Positions 23,775-32,116 of a stretch of 39,164 nt of DNA are shown piece by piece; positions within the stretch are counted from its first letter, which is position 1, and each line of letters starts with the position of its first letter. The stretch spans positions 1-39,164 of the forward strand of contig CAZAMP010000038.1 of assembly GCA_964486455.1 (NCBI GenBank). The letters run 5' to 3'. The position numbers and the translations under genes are program-made. Below the pieces are notes generated by a model. The model did no database searches. It was not told the origin of the DNA and saw only the letters and a program-made list of their open reading frames with translations. The DNA is from CAZAMP01 sp964486455 (GTDB lineage: Bacteria; Eisenbacteria; RBG-16-71-46; CAZAMP01).

Positions 23775-25925
23775 ATGGACGACACCGCTCGCGAGCCGGT
23801 AGACCAGGGGCTTCTCTATCTCGCGAAGCTCTACGGCATCCAGCCGTACTACTGGGACGTGACCGGCGTGAAGCGCCACGCCTCGGAGGATTCACTGCGG
23901 GCCGTGCTGACTGTTCTCGGCGCACCGGTCGGAGAGCGGGACGACATTCCTCAGCTCATCCGGGAGCGATCTCAGAAGAAGTGGCTCCGCCCGATAGAGC
24001 CCGTCTGTGTGGTCTGGGAAGGCGAGCCGGCGACGGTTCGACTTCGTCTCCGGGAGGGAGATGCCAGCGGCGTTGTTCATGTCCGGATCGTTCTCGAGGA
24101 CGGGGGAGAGTGGTCGGATGACATCCGCATGGACACGCTCTCGCTGGTCGATGTCGTGAGCGCGGAAGGCGTCACGATCCAGGTGTGGGACCTGCCCCTT
24201 CCGTCGACCGTTCCGCTCGGATATCACACGCTGGAGATCGAGGTGGCGGGCGGGTCGCATCAGTCGCTTCTCATCGCCGCTCCCCTTCGGGCTTACGACC
24301 CGTCGGGTGGTGTCGACAGGGAATGGGGGGGCTTCCTTCCGCTCTACGCGCTTCGAACGGCGCGGTCGTTCGGGGCCGGCGACTTCACCGATCTCCGGGC
24401 GCTCACCGAGTGGATGGGTGGCAATAGCGGCGGCGTGGTGGGAACACTGCCGCTGCTCGCCTCGTTTCTGACTGACCCGTTCGAGCCGAGCCCGTTCGCT
24501 CCCGCGAGCCGTCTCTTCTGGAACGAGTTCTATCTGGACGTCGCGGACGTGCCGGAGCTCGAGCGTTGCGAGGACGCGAAATCGCTTCTCTCGTCACGCG
24601 ATCTTCAGTCCGAGATCGCAGACCTGCGCGACCGGCGCGAGGTCGACTACCGGCAAATCATGGCGCTGAAGCGCCGTGTGCTCGAGATGTTGTCGGCGAC
24701 CATTCACGCGGAGTCGTCGGGTCGGCGCGACGCGCTTGAGCGATTCGCCGCTGAGCGAACGGAGCTGGACGACTATGCGGCATTTCGCGCGGTCGGCGAG
24801 CGCCACCAGACGGGGTGGCCCGTCTGGCCGGAGGAAGCCCGCGACGGCCGGATCACGCCCAGCGACTACGATGAGAGCGCGATGCAATACCATCGCTACG
24901 TTCAGTGGCTCGCGGACGATCAGATCGGTCGCGTCGCCGAAGAAGCGAATCGTCATGGTCCTGGTCTCTATGTGGATCTTCCCATCGGTGTCCACCCGGA
25001 CAGCTTCGATGTGTGGCGTGAGCGTGCTCTCTACACCGGCGGAGTGTCCGTCGGTTCTCCGCCGGATCCCCTGGCGCCACAAGGCCAGGACTGGGGTTTT
25101 CCGGCCATGAAGCCGGACGCGATGCGGGAGGATCACTACCGACATTTTATCCATGTGCTCCGGCATCACATGCGGTCGGCGGGCGTTCTGAGAATCGATC
25201 ACGTCATGGGGCTTCATCGACTCTTCTGGATCCCGCACGGGATGCCGGGTGCGAACGGCGTCTACGTTACCTATCCCGCCGAGGAAATCTACGCGGTTTA
25301 CTGTCTTGAGTCGCACCGAAACCGCTGCATGATCTTGGGCGAGGACCTGGGAACCGTCCCTGACGAAGTACGGCCCGCGATGAAGCGCCACAACTTCCAC
25401 CGGACGTACGTCGCGCAGGCTGAGTGCCGGCCGGATCCGGCGAAGGCGCTGGGCGACGCGCCGTCCGGTTCGGTCGCGAGCATCAACACCCATGACATGT
25501 CCACCTTCTCCGCGTTCTGGAATGGGACGGACATCGATATCTGGGTGCGGTTGGGATTGCTGCCCGCCGACCGGGTGACGGCCGAGCAGGCGAACCGGGG
25601 CGAGCTGCGAAAGGCGATCATCGACTTCCTCACCACGCAGGGCTACCTGTCTCAGTCCGATGATCCCGGCACGGTCGAGCCCGGAGCGGTCTATCAGGCG
25701 CTGGTATCGCGCGTGGCGGGGGGAGCGGCGCGCATCGTTCTCCTCAACCTTGAGGACCTATGGCTGGAGCCGGAGCCTCAGAACGTGCCCGGTACGTCCG
25801 ACGACGTTCAGCCTAACTGGCGCCGGAAGGCACGACTCACGCTCGAGGAGTTTCGGGATCGGCAAGATGTGCTGGAGCTTCTCGAAGCGGTAAGGACGCA
25901 CCGCGGCCGTCGATCCGATTCCTGA
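23775..25925 (+). CDS. malQ: 4-alpha-glucanotransferase (amylomaltase, GH77)
   Basis: The protein has 716 residues, longer than the roughly 500-residue thermophile enzymes and close to the larger MalQ type with an N-terminal domain (residues about 1-180). Catalytic segments of GH77 are intact: nucleophile D475 (LRIDHVMGLHRLFWIP), acid/base E523 (GEDLGTVPDEV) and the third carboxylate D574 (NTHDMSTFSAFW). It transfers glucan segments between alpha-1,4-glucans in the cytoplasm and liberates glucose. The ATG is 2 bases after the permease stop, so it belongs to the operon, which fits a role on imported maltodextrin. No phosphorylase or amylase is encoded nearby. The symbol is from function; orthology was not tested. 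Confidence 0.92.
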   Translation: MDDTAREPVDQGLLYLAKLYGIQPYYWDVTGVKRHASEDSLRAVLTVLGAPVGERDDIPQLIRERSQKKWLRPIEPVCVVWEGEPATVRLRLREGDASGVVHVRIVLEDGGEWSDDIRMDTLSLVDVVSAEGVTIQVWDLPLPSTVPLGYHTLEIEVAGGSHQSLLIAAPLRAYDPSGGVDREWGGFLPLYALRTARSFGAGDFTDLRALTEWMGGNSGGVVGTLPLLASFLTDPFEPSPFAPASRLFWNEFYLDVADVPELERCEDAKSLLSSRDLQSEIADLRDRREVDYRQIMALKRRVLEMLSATIHAESSGRRDALERFAAERTELDDYAAFRAVGERHQTGWPVWPEEARDGRITPSDYDESAMQYHRYVQWLADDQIGRVAEEANRHGPGLYVDLPIGVHPDSFDVWRERALYTGGVSVGSPPDPLAPQGQDWGFPAMKPDAMREDHYRHFIHVLRHHMRSAGVLRIDHVMGLHRLFWIPHGMPGANGVYVTYPAEEIYAVYCLESHRNRCMILGEDLGTVPDEVRPAMKRHNFHRTYVAQAECRPDPAKALGDAPSGSVASINTHDMSTFSAFWNGTDIDIWVRLGLLPADRVTAEQANRGELRKAIIDFLTTQGYLSQSDDPGTVEPGAVYQALVSRVAGGAARIVLLNLEDLWLEPEPQNVPGTSDDVQPNWRRKARLTLEEFRDRQDVLELLEAVRTHRGRRSDS

Positions 25926-25973
25926 CCTCACGACCAAGGCGCTCAAGACCTAGATGCCGCGATGTGGCAATGC

Positions 25974-26888
25974 CTACCCGACGATACCCGCCAGGAATAT
26001 CCCGATCGCCATGAGTACGGGCGTCGCCAGAGTGAGCACGACGTTCTGCCCGAGATGTGGGATGAGCTCGGGGATATTTTCGTACCGCTTCGTGACGCCT
26101 TTGTACAGCGGGATCGCCATCGCGAGCGTCACCACACCAAGTAGCGCCGTCCATGGCAGCGCCCGCAACAACACCCCGGCGACGATCGAGAGATACGTCA
26201 GCGCGAGGAAGAGCCCGTAGACGCGAACGCCCGCTTCCCTACCGTGTGCAATGATGAGGTGGTGGCGTCCAACGTCGCGATCCGCGTGCTCGTCCGGGAA
26301 TTGATTCAGCAAGAGCAGATTGCTGACCAAGAAGAACGGCACGAGCGACGCGAAGAACGGGCTCCAGCCGTAGGTTCCCGTCAGCACGAAGTGCGTACCC
26401 ATCACCATGCAAATGCCGAAGCCGAAGCCGGGCGCGATGAGGCAAAGGAAGACCGACCGCGTGAGCCAGCGCGTGTAGAGCACGATCGTGAGAATTCCAA
26501 TCAGTCCGAGCGGCAGGATCGCCCATCCCCACTTCAGGATGAACACGAGACCGACGATCACCGCGACGGCCAGGCCGGCGAGTCCGGTGCCGAGCGCGTA
26601 GCGCGCCTTGTCGGGCGGAAGGACGCCACTCCCACCGCTGAACGGTGTGCGCTCGGTCTTGAAGTCCAGTCCGCTCTTGAAGTCGTCGTATTCGTTCAAA
26701 GCGTTGACGCTGATGTGCGTCGCCAGTGCGCCGACGAACGCCAACACGACGTCGAGCCAGTAGATCGGTAGGCCGGAACGAACGGCCGTCGCGACGCCGG
26801 TCACCACGCAGGCGGGGACGAGGGCGAGAAACGGAATCCGCATGGAACCGAGCACGACCGCTTTCGGTGGGGCCTGGGAAACGCTCAT
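25974..26888 (-). CDS. UbiA-family prenyltransferase (MenA-like)
   Basis: The protein has 304 residues with about eight transmembrane helices. The two Asp-rich motifs are NALNEYDDFKSGLD (62-75), which binds the prenyl diphosphate through magnesium, and DEHADRDVGR in the second half. The N-terminal FLALVPACVVTGV and the PFSGGSGVLP loop recall the MenA/1,4-dihydroxy-2-naphthoate polyprenyltransferase branch. It would attach a polyprenyl tail in quinone or other lipid synthesis in the membrane. ATG 26888 was chosen over GTG 26897 because GGGAGG lies 8 bases upstream. No other quinone gene is near, so the acceptor is not settled. It converges with the glucanotransferase. Confidence 0.87.
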   Translation of the reverse strand: MSVSQAPPKAVVLGSMRIPFLALVPACVVTGVATAVRSGLPIYWLDVVLAFVGALATHISVNALNEYDDFKSGLDFKTERTPFSGGSGVLPPDKARYALGTGLAGLAVAVIVGLVFILKWGWAILPLGLIGILTIVLYTRWLTRSVFLCLIAPGFGFGICMVMGTHFVLTGTYGWSPFFASLVPFFLVSNLLLLNQFPDEHADRDVGRHHLIIAHGREAGVRVYGLFLALTYLSIVAGVLLRALPWTALLGVVTLAMAIPLYKGVTKRYENIPELIPHLGQNVVLTLATPVLMAIGIFLAGIVG

Positions 26889-26972
26889 GACGGACACCTC
26901 CCGGTTGCCCTACTAGGTAGCATTCCCGATCCGGCTTGTCCAGTAGGGTAAGGGAGGAGTGGCGATGCAAGT

Positions 26973-27003
26973 GGGGCGGCCCGGAATTACGGCCGGCCGC
27001 CCC
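26973..27003 (-). terminator. Hairpin downstream of secreted paralog 4
   Basis: GGGGCGGCC (26973-26981) pairs with GGCCGCCCC (26995-27003). It lies just after the stop of the minus-strand gene at 27031 and before the prenyltransferase start at 26888. No T tract follows on either strand, so it may be a pause or processing hairpin rather than a classical terminator. Confidence 0.45.
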
Positions 27004-27030
27004 ATGGGAAGACATTGTCTTCGCTACAGG

Positions 27031-27636
27031 CTACTGGCACGCATCCAAGTAATGCCGGAAGAAGACAACGAAATCATCCAGGTCGACGTCTTCGTCGCAC
27101 TGAAGGTCGTCCGGTGTGCTGTCATGGTAGTCGGCGCAGTAGTCGGTCGTGAGAAACTTGGCCGAAAAGACAACGAAGTCGAGCAGGTTGACCTCACCGT
27201 CGCCGGCTAACTCGTCGTACGTGCTGTAGAGGTCCGTTGACCCTATTCGCTCGTATGCGTTTAGCGCGACGGCCCCGGGATCCGCCTCGATGTAGATGGT
27301 GGCGTTACCACCTTCGAAGCAGCCGCCGGCCGCGATGTTGAATGTGACTTCGCCGTTGTAGTCCGTGATGCCCTCGATGACCGGATGGCTCTGCGTGTCG
27401 CACCAGAAGATCAGATCATTGGCGTCGGGGGAAAAGATCACGCGCACTGGGCTGCCCGACATCGGCATGTTCTGAGAATCCCGCACCTTGACTTCGAACG
27501 CCAGATCCCCTTCCGGGCAGATTCGGAGGCACGCCGGAGTGATGCTGTTCATCGGATCCGGTATCGGATTGGCCTCCGCGGAGAACACGACCACGGTCTG
27601 AAGCACGATCATTGTGAGAAGGACTCTGCCTCTCAT
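27031..27636 (-). CDS. Secreted Ig-like/dockerin-like protein, paralog 4
   Basis: The protein has 201 residues with a signal peptide (VLLTMIVLQTVVVFSAEA). It shares the layout of the three tandem genes at 11769-14274: ACLRICPEGDL, VKVRDSQNMPMSGSPVRVIF, FWCDTQSHPVIEGITDYNGE, AAGGC, and ADPGAVALNAYERI. Two dockerin-like units follow (GEVNLLDFVVFSAKFL and DEDVDLDDFVVFFRHYL). It has about 7 cysteines, so it is closest to paralog 1 in Cys content, and it is clearly the most diverged. GAGGTGAGAGT precedes the ATG at 27636. A good promoter lies about 115 bases upstream. Function unknown. Confidence 0.85.
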   Translation of the reverse strand: MRGRVLLTMIVLQTVVVFSAEANPIPDPMNSITPACLRICPEGDLAFEVKVRDSQNMPMSGSPVRVIFSPDANDLIFWCDTQSHPVIEGITDYNGEVTFNIAAGGCFEGGNATIYIEADPGAVALNAYERIGSTDLYSTYDELAGDGEVNLLDFVVFSAKFLTTDYCADYHDSTPDDLQCDEDVDLDDFVVFFRHYLDACQ

Positions 27637-27731
27637 ACTCTCACCTCCCCATTCATCGAGGGTGTCCAGGCGTCTTCATGGATTTTCGAAATCGTGATTG
27701 GGCCCGGCGTGGGGTTTGGCAGCCCTTGCCC

Positions 27732-27762
27732 TTGAGCCCCGGCATGCCCGTATAGTTATTAT
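27732..27762 (+). promoter_or_regulatory. Possible promoter for the exported protein at 27826, overlapping the divergent one
   Basis: TTGAGC (27732-27737) lies 19 bases before TATTAT (27757-27762) in the same AT-rich patch. The spacing is longer than ideal; TATAGT at 27751, with TTGCCC at 27726 as its -35, is a second reading. Low confidence. Confidence 0.25.
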
Positions 27763-27786
27763 ATACATGTCGAGCCGATTCGTCAG
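27758..27786 (-). promoter_or_regulatory. Promoter for secreted paralog 4
   Basis: Read on the minus strand, CTGACG (27786-27781) and a perfect TATAAT (27763-27758) are 17 bases apart. It sits in an AT-rich island within GC-rich DNA and overlaps the likely promoter for the divergent gene at 27826. Confidence 0.5.
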
Positions 27787-27825
27787 ATATCGAACCCAAT
27801 CCGATCGGCCTTTTGAGGAGATGAG

Positions 27826-28470
27826 ATGAGCATCATACGATCGAACTGTCGAAAGAGACCGATCGCCTCGAGCCGTTTCCTGCCGCTACTCGCCGTAGCG
27901 ATAGGCACGACACTCGCGGCGGGCCCTCTCACCGCCGAGCCGCCGCTGAGATTTCACTCGGAGGTCATCACGCTTCGGGTTCTTCCCGATACGCTGGAGG
28001 TGGCCGGTGATTACCGGTTCGTGTGCAACCCTTCCTTTCAAGAGACGATGAGACTCTTCTATCCCTATCCGGCGGACAGCCTTCTCGGCGGGGCGCGCAT
28101 GGTCAGTCTGCACGGCCGGGAGCCGGGAGATGAGTGGCGTGTTCTCGAGTACTGGGACGACCGGCCGTTCAAGGGAGTGAGATGGACGGTCCCGGTGCCG
28201 CATGGAGACACGCTGGACGTTCGCGCGGTCTACCGGCAGACGATCCGAAGCACGTATGCCCGCTACATCGTCACCTCGACGAAGAAGTGGGCAGATCCGC
28301 TCGAAACGGCGCGCTTCATCATCCATCTGCCCGAGGGCGCAAAGCCGACCGCGTTCAGCTATGACTTCGAGCCGGCGACCGTCGAGGGCGTGACGGCCTA
28401 CGTCTATGAGGCTACGGATTTCTGGCCCGACCGCGACATCATCGTCGAGTGGGCGGATCCATCCGATTGA
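27826..28470 (+). CDS. Exported protein of unknown function
   Basis: The protein has 214 residues with a signal peptide (FLPLLAVAIGTTLAAGPLTA) after a basic start. The mature part looks like an all-beta domain: FHSEVITLRVLPDTLEVAGDY, then RLFYPYPADSLLG, TVPVPHGDTLDVRAVYRQTI, ARYIVTSTKKWADPL and RFIIHLPEGAKP. It ends DRDIIVEWAD. The layout resembles exported proteins that carry a transmembrane-free beta-sandwich, but I recognise no named family. GAGGAG lies 5 bases upstream of the ATG. Divergent from paralog 4, with a shared AT-rich promoter patch. Confidence 0.75.
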   Translation: MSIIRSNCRKRPIASSRFLPLLAVAIGTTLAAGPLTAEPPLRFHSEVITLRVLPDTLEVAGDYRFVCNPSFQETMRLFYPYPADSLLGGARMVSLHGREPGDEWRVLEYWDDRPFKGVRWTVPVPHGDTLDVRAVYRQTIRSTYARYIVTSTKKWADPLETARFIIHLPEGAKPTAFSYDFEPATVEGVTAYVYEATDFWPDRDIIVEWADPSD

Positions 28471-28515
28471 GCACCGTCGGTCCGACCTGGCGGTGCCTAG
28501 CGCGGACGTTCCATG

Positions 28516-28746
28516 TCATAGCCTCTGCCCGACAGCGGCGACGAGCACGAGCCAGAAGAGACCCTTGACGAGAAAGAACAGGAAGGCCCCTGCTCCGAGA
28601 CCTTTCAGCAGCTGACGCCCGCCCGGCCGGGAGCCGGGCGAATCGTCGGATGAGGTCGTTGCACGTGCGGAGTTCCTGATGACTTTGTGCCCGTGCGTCG
28701 GGCATTCGGACCTTTGGCGCTACACCGCTGACATGCTGTACCTCAT
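28516..28746 (-). pseudogene. Possible degenerate small membrane protein gene, interrupted by TAG
   Basis: From ATG 28746 the minus strand reads MRYSMSAV, then TAG at 28722-28720, then continues in frame RQRSECPTHGHKVIRNS and ends with a hydrophobic helix (GAGAFLFFLVKGLFWLVLVA), stop at 28516. The second part has no standard start codon. CPTHGHK plus a C-terminal transmembrane helix is a plausible small zinc-ribbon membrane protein, but half of any zinc site is missing. It could equally be chance. No ribosome site is evident. Confidence 0.3.
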
Positions 28747-28853
28747 CGCCAATCCCGTCGTGCGGGAGGCGTTCTTCCCGAGCGGATTGCTTTTCCGTTG
28801 TGCGTGGCGAGGACGGCGAGTGGGGTCGGGTATCGCTATCGATTCCGCTGAAG

Positions 28854-28881
28854 AAAGGGGGTGGCAAACGCCACCCCCTTT
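28854..28881 (-). terminator. Strong hairpin terminator for the FlgD-tailed protein
   Basis: A 12-bp perfect stem (28854-28865 with 28870-28881) closes a 4-base loop. Read on the minus strand, it ends in TTT and then CTTC. It lies 34 bases after the minus-strand stop at 28915. Confidence 0.65.
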
Positions 28882-28914
28882 CAGGTGAGCCGTGCATTCG
28901 TGGTTCGCAGCGTC

Positions 28915-31881
28915 TCATTTCAGAAGAACAAGGCGCCTCTCGGCCTGCCCACCATTCGATACGAGTTTGAGATAGTAGACACCTGATGCGACGCGCCTAC
29001 CCCTCGTGTCTGTGCCATCCCAGCTGAGGCGGTGTCCCCCGGCGGCCTGCCACCCGCGAACGAGTTCACGCGTAAGTCGTCCACTGCTGTCGTAGATCCG
29101 GAGAATGGTCCTCCCGGAAACGGATAGGTCATAGCGGATCACTGTCGATGGGTTGAACGGGTTCGGGCTCGGCTCATGAAGTGCGAACACCGTGCTGGGC
29201 GAGAGCTGGGTACTGGGATGCTCGTGCCGGTACGGGATGTTCTCCCAGTTACGGATGACGCCCATCGGGACCAGTTGACCGTTGTTGATCGTGTCGGCGA
29301 TGTCTTTCGCAATCTCGTCGTTCGAGTCGTCACCGTCCAGGATCAGGTCGGCGCATTCCTGAACGGCCTGGCTCGTCGTCGCGCTATCCTCAGAGACGAC
29401 GCGCATCGTCTGGAGCTTGCCGGAAGCGAGATTGAGCAAGAGAGCCAGATACTGCTGCTTAGCCCGATCCAGCATCGTGCCGCCGTTGTTCACCGTCAGC
29501 GTGGTCTGAATCGTCTCAAGTGTGATCGGGAGCGGACACTCGTCGCTGATGTAGGTAACGCCCTCGACCGCGATCCCATTCAGCTCGTTTTCATGGAAGT
29601 GGTCAAAGACCAGCTCTGGGAAGTTCGTCTCCATGTCCTCGAGCGATTCATGAGGACGCCCCTTGCCTCTCAGGTGCGCATTCGCCTGGTGCTTCCAATA
29701 GCCGATCGTTCGCGCTCCCGCGCTGAGTGTCACGCACTCGAGCGTGAAGTCGACACCGGTTTGCTCGTCCGAAAGGTCGACGGCGACGTGTCCGTCCGGC
29801 GGCGACACGGATTGCGTTCCCAGTGGAGACATCACGGTCACTTCGCCGCTCTCGCTGCTCTTGTACACGTGCTGGAACGTGTAGTTTCCGAGCGCGTCGG
29901 TCGAGGTAGTGTGGTAGTAGCCGTCGGGCGTGAGAAGGTCCAGGGTAATCCCTTCCACGCTCTCCAAGCAGTCGGCATGAACCGTCCCGCTGACCGATAC
30001 GAGATCGGGCGGCGGTCCCTGACCGGTCGGACAGGTCAGATCATTGGGAACGGGAACACCCGCGGCGTCGGTGTTGATCGCGGAGACCATGATGTTGTCG
30101 AACCAGGGACCGATCGACGGGTTTGCATCGGCGTCCGTCATGTGAGGACTAACCGGATTGGGGTTGGTGCCATTCGTATCCACGTAGTGAAGGCGAGCAC
30201 GGATTCGCGAGGTTCCCTGTGGGATCGTGATTGCTCCCCAACCCGTGGAGAACCCGTACCGGATCGGGTACCAGCCCGGCTCCATGCCCCCAAAGTAGTA
30301 GTGGCTCCGATCGAAAATCTCTTCCTCGCATCCGCTGGAGTTTTCGACGATGAGGGACCACCTGAACCAGTGATTCTGCTCGTAGTCCATCTGATCAACG
30401 TAGTAGCAGAGGCTGAGCACGTACTCGGAGGCATCCGTTGGAATGTCAATCCAGGGCGACTCGATACCAATTCGGATGTACCCACCCTCAGCGAGCAGCT
30501 CTTCCGAGTTGAAGGGGACGACATCGGTTTCCGGATCGTACGCGACCCAGTAGTGCCCATGCGCGTTCGGATCTGGCGGCGGTGGTGGCGGGCCGCACGG
30601 GTCCTCCTCCGGCGGATCGGTCGGCGACTCTCCATGAAGTCGGAAGGCGGCGAAGCCATCCGGAGACGTCGATGCCACCCAGTCCTGTCCGTTCAGTCCC
30701 TCGAAGTCGTACGATTCCGCTCCGATCTGAATCGCGTCGATTCGCCACGCGCCATCCGTATCATATCGCCCGTCCGCGTCATCGTAGCCACCGTCGGATT
30801 TGAAACGTAAGCGAACGATCACATCCATCTCCGCGTAGGCGGAGAGGTCAATCGCATCGGTAGCGAAACCCGAGGAGTTGCCGTCGAACGCGGCCAAAGT
30901 CGTGAAGCTCGCCCCGTCATCCGTTGAGATCTCGACATAGTTGAAGTCCCAATCGGATTCCGTATCGTACTGATGCGTCAGAGTGAGCGAGATGGGGGAT
31001 GTCGGAAGCGTGAAAGACCTGCTGAGTCTCTGATCCCAGTTGACACCGTACCCGGGAGGAGATCCCGGGAGGAGACAGGCGTCGTCCGAGCCACACCACC
31101 AGACACCTCTCGAGCCATGGCCGTCCCCAGCATCGTAGTTCGCGACGTTCCACTGCACAGCCCCGCCACCCGTGGCGTCGAACGGCGACCAGCCGTGATC
31201 GTCAGATTCGAAGTCCTCGAAGTAGACGCACGTCGTGTCTGGGATACAGGCGAGGTAGAAGTCCGATCTGTGATCCTGATTGAGAAAGACCTGTGTCATC
31301 GCACCCGGGGGCCAAAGGGGATTCAAATCCTCCGGGATATCCAGCCAGATCGGTACCGTTCCCGTGGGCGTGAGATCGGTGAAGCTGTAGTCACCGTTTT
31401 GGTCGCTCACCGTGGTAAGAGGTGCTCCATCGTTGAGATCGAGGTTCACGGTGATGCCTGCTCCCGGCTCGCTCCCGCTGATGCAGTAGATTCTGATCCG
31501 CCCGGTGACGTCCACGCCTGTGCTTGGGCACGAGGCCGTGAAATCGGGTCCTGGCATGTCGGGGAATACCGGGAACTCTGTCTGCCAATCAGGAGGGAAA
31601 TCGGCTGCATAACCGACCGGAAGCTCGGCCGTGATCATCACGGGCAATCCCATGGCGCTCACGCCATCAAATGCGTAAATGCCGTTCGCGTCGGTCGTGG
31701 TCACGAACGTCTCAGGTGGAAACGCGTTCCAGTCGTCGAGCATGACCTGAATGCCGGCCAGTGCCCCATCGCAATCGGACGATACCCGGCCCGAAACAGT
31801 CGTGGTTTGGGATTGGGCGAATGCGGGGGTGAGGATCAGGCACACAAGTGTGCAGACGGTAGACAGAATGGGTGCTCTCAT
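28915..31881 (-). CDS. Large exported multidomain protein with FlgD/T9SS-like C-terminus
   Basis: The protein has 988 residues with a signal peptide (ILSTVCTLVCLILTPAFAQS). Three SdrD_B/CarboxypepD-like beta units (VSGRVSSDCDGALAGIQVML, VTGRIRIYCISGSEPGAGI, VSGTVHADCLESVEGITLDL) flank a region with FEDFESDDHGWSPFDATGGG and ISTDDGASFTTLAAFDGNSS, like the MAM or immune-inhibitor-A-type beta domain. A GYWKHQANAHLRGKGRPH segment follows. The C-terminal about 85 residues (PNPFNPSTVIRYDLS, then WDGTDTRGRRVASGVYYLKL) form the FlgD-Ig/type IX-like module common in FCB bacteria, which may act as a sorting or anchoring tail. GAGGAG at 31896-31891 is the ribosome site. Likely cell-surface; its ligand is unknown. 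Confidence 0.85.
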   Translation of the reverse strand: MRAPILSTVCTLVCLILTPAFAQSQTTTVSGRVSSDCDGALAGIQVMLDDWNAFPPETFVTTTDANGIYAFDGVSAMGLPVMITAELPVGYAADFPPDWQTEFPVFPDMPGPDFTASCPSTGVDVTGRIRIYCISGSEPGAGITVNLDLNDGAPLTTVSDQNGDYSFTDLTPTGTVPIWLDIPEDLNPLWPPGAMTQVFLNQDHRSDFYLACIPDTTCVYFEDFESDDHGWSPFDATGGGAVQWNVANYDAGDGHGSRGVWWCGSDDACLLPGSPPGYGVNWDQRLSRSFTLPTSPISLTLTHQYDTESDWDFNYVEISTDDGASFTTLAAFDGNSSGFATDAIDLSAYAEMDVIVRLRFKSDGGYDDADGRYDTDGAWRIDAIQIGAESYDFEGLNGQDWVASTSPDGFAAFRLHGESPTDPPEEDPCGPPPPPPDPNAHGHYWVAYDPETDVVPFNSEELLAEGGYIRIGIESPWIDIPTDASEYVLSLCYYVDQMDYEQNHWFRWSLIVENSSGCEEEIFDRSHYYFGGMEPGWYPIRYGFSTGWGAITIPQGTSRIRARLHYVDTNGTNPNPVSPHMTDADANPSIGPWFDNIMVSAINTDAAGVPVPNDLTCPTGQGPPPDLVSVSGTVHADCLESVEGITLDLLTPDGYYHTTSTDALGNYTFQHVYKSSESGEVTVMSPLGTQSVSPPDGHVAVDLSDEQTGVDFTLECVTLSAGARTIGYWKHQANAHLRGKGRPHESLEDMETNFPELVFDHFHENELNGIAVEGVTYISDECPLPITLETIQTTLTVNNGGTMLDRAKQQYLALLLNLASGKLQTMRVVSEDSATTSQAVQECADLILDGDDSNDEIAKDIADTINNGQLVPMGVIRNWENIPYRHEHPSTQLSPSTVFALHEPSPNPFNPSTVIRYDLSVSGRTILRIYDSSGRLTRELVRGWQAAGGHRLSWDGTDTRGRRVASGVYYLKLVSNGGQAERRLVLLK

Positions 31882-32032
31882 GAGTGGAGTCTCCTCTGGT
31901 TACGCCACTAGATGCCGGAGTGACGTGAGCCCATCCGACCGAGTGGTCGCTCTAATTGGGAGACGCGTCGAATGCGCGCGAAACACGCAGAAAAAGTGGT
32001 TGGTCACGATGCTCGGAAGGTCCGTCGCCGCA

Positions 32033-32061
32033 TTGCGTTAGGAAGGGTAAGTGTGTAGTAT
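32033..32061 (+). promoter_or_regulatory. Candidate promoter for the second ECF sigma factor
   Basis: TTGCGT (32033-32038) and TAGTAT (32056-32061) are 17 bases apart. The -10 begins an inverted repeat, TAGTAT (32056-32061) with ATACTA (32069-32074), in an AT-rich patch. The rest of the 31882-32116 gap shows nothing further. Confidence 0.3.
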
Positions 32062-32116
32062 TAATAAGATACTAACGAGATGATCACTCATCGCTTGAAA
32101 CGTGTGAATTCGAACT

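Larger units (their letters stand above)
28471..28914. other. Intergenic region with a possible degenerate small gene and a terminator
   Basis: The 444 bases between the convergent genes ending at 28470 and 28915 hold a strong hairpin at 28854-28881 and, on the minus strand, a TAG-interrupted small reading frame (28516-28746). The forward frames seen here lack ribosome sites and credible protein features. Confidence 0.5.

Noticed and set aside
24594..25493. 299-codon open frame antisense to the glucanotransferase
   Set aside because: No motif or start signals; the glucanotransferase has intact catalytic residues.
29176..30810. 544-codon open frame on the plus strand
   Set aside because: Antisense to the FlgD-tailed exported protein, with no family motif and an Arg/Val-rich composition typical of shadow frames.
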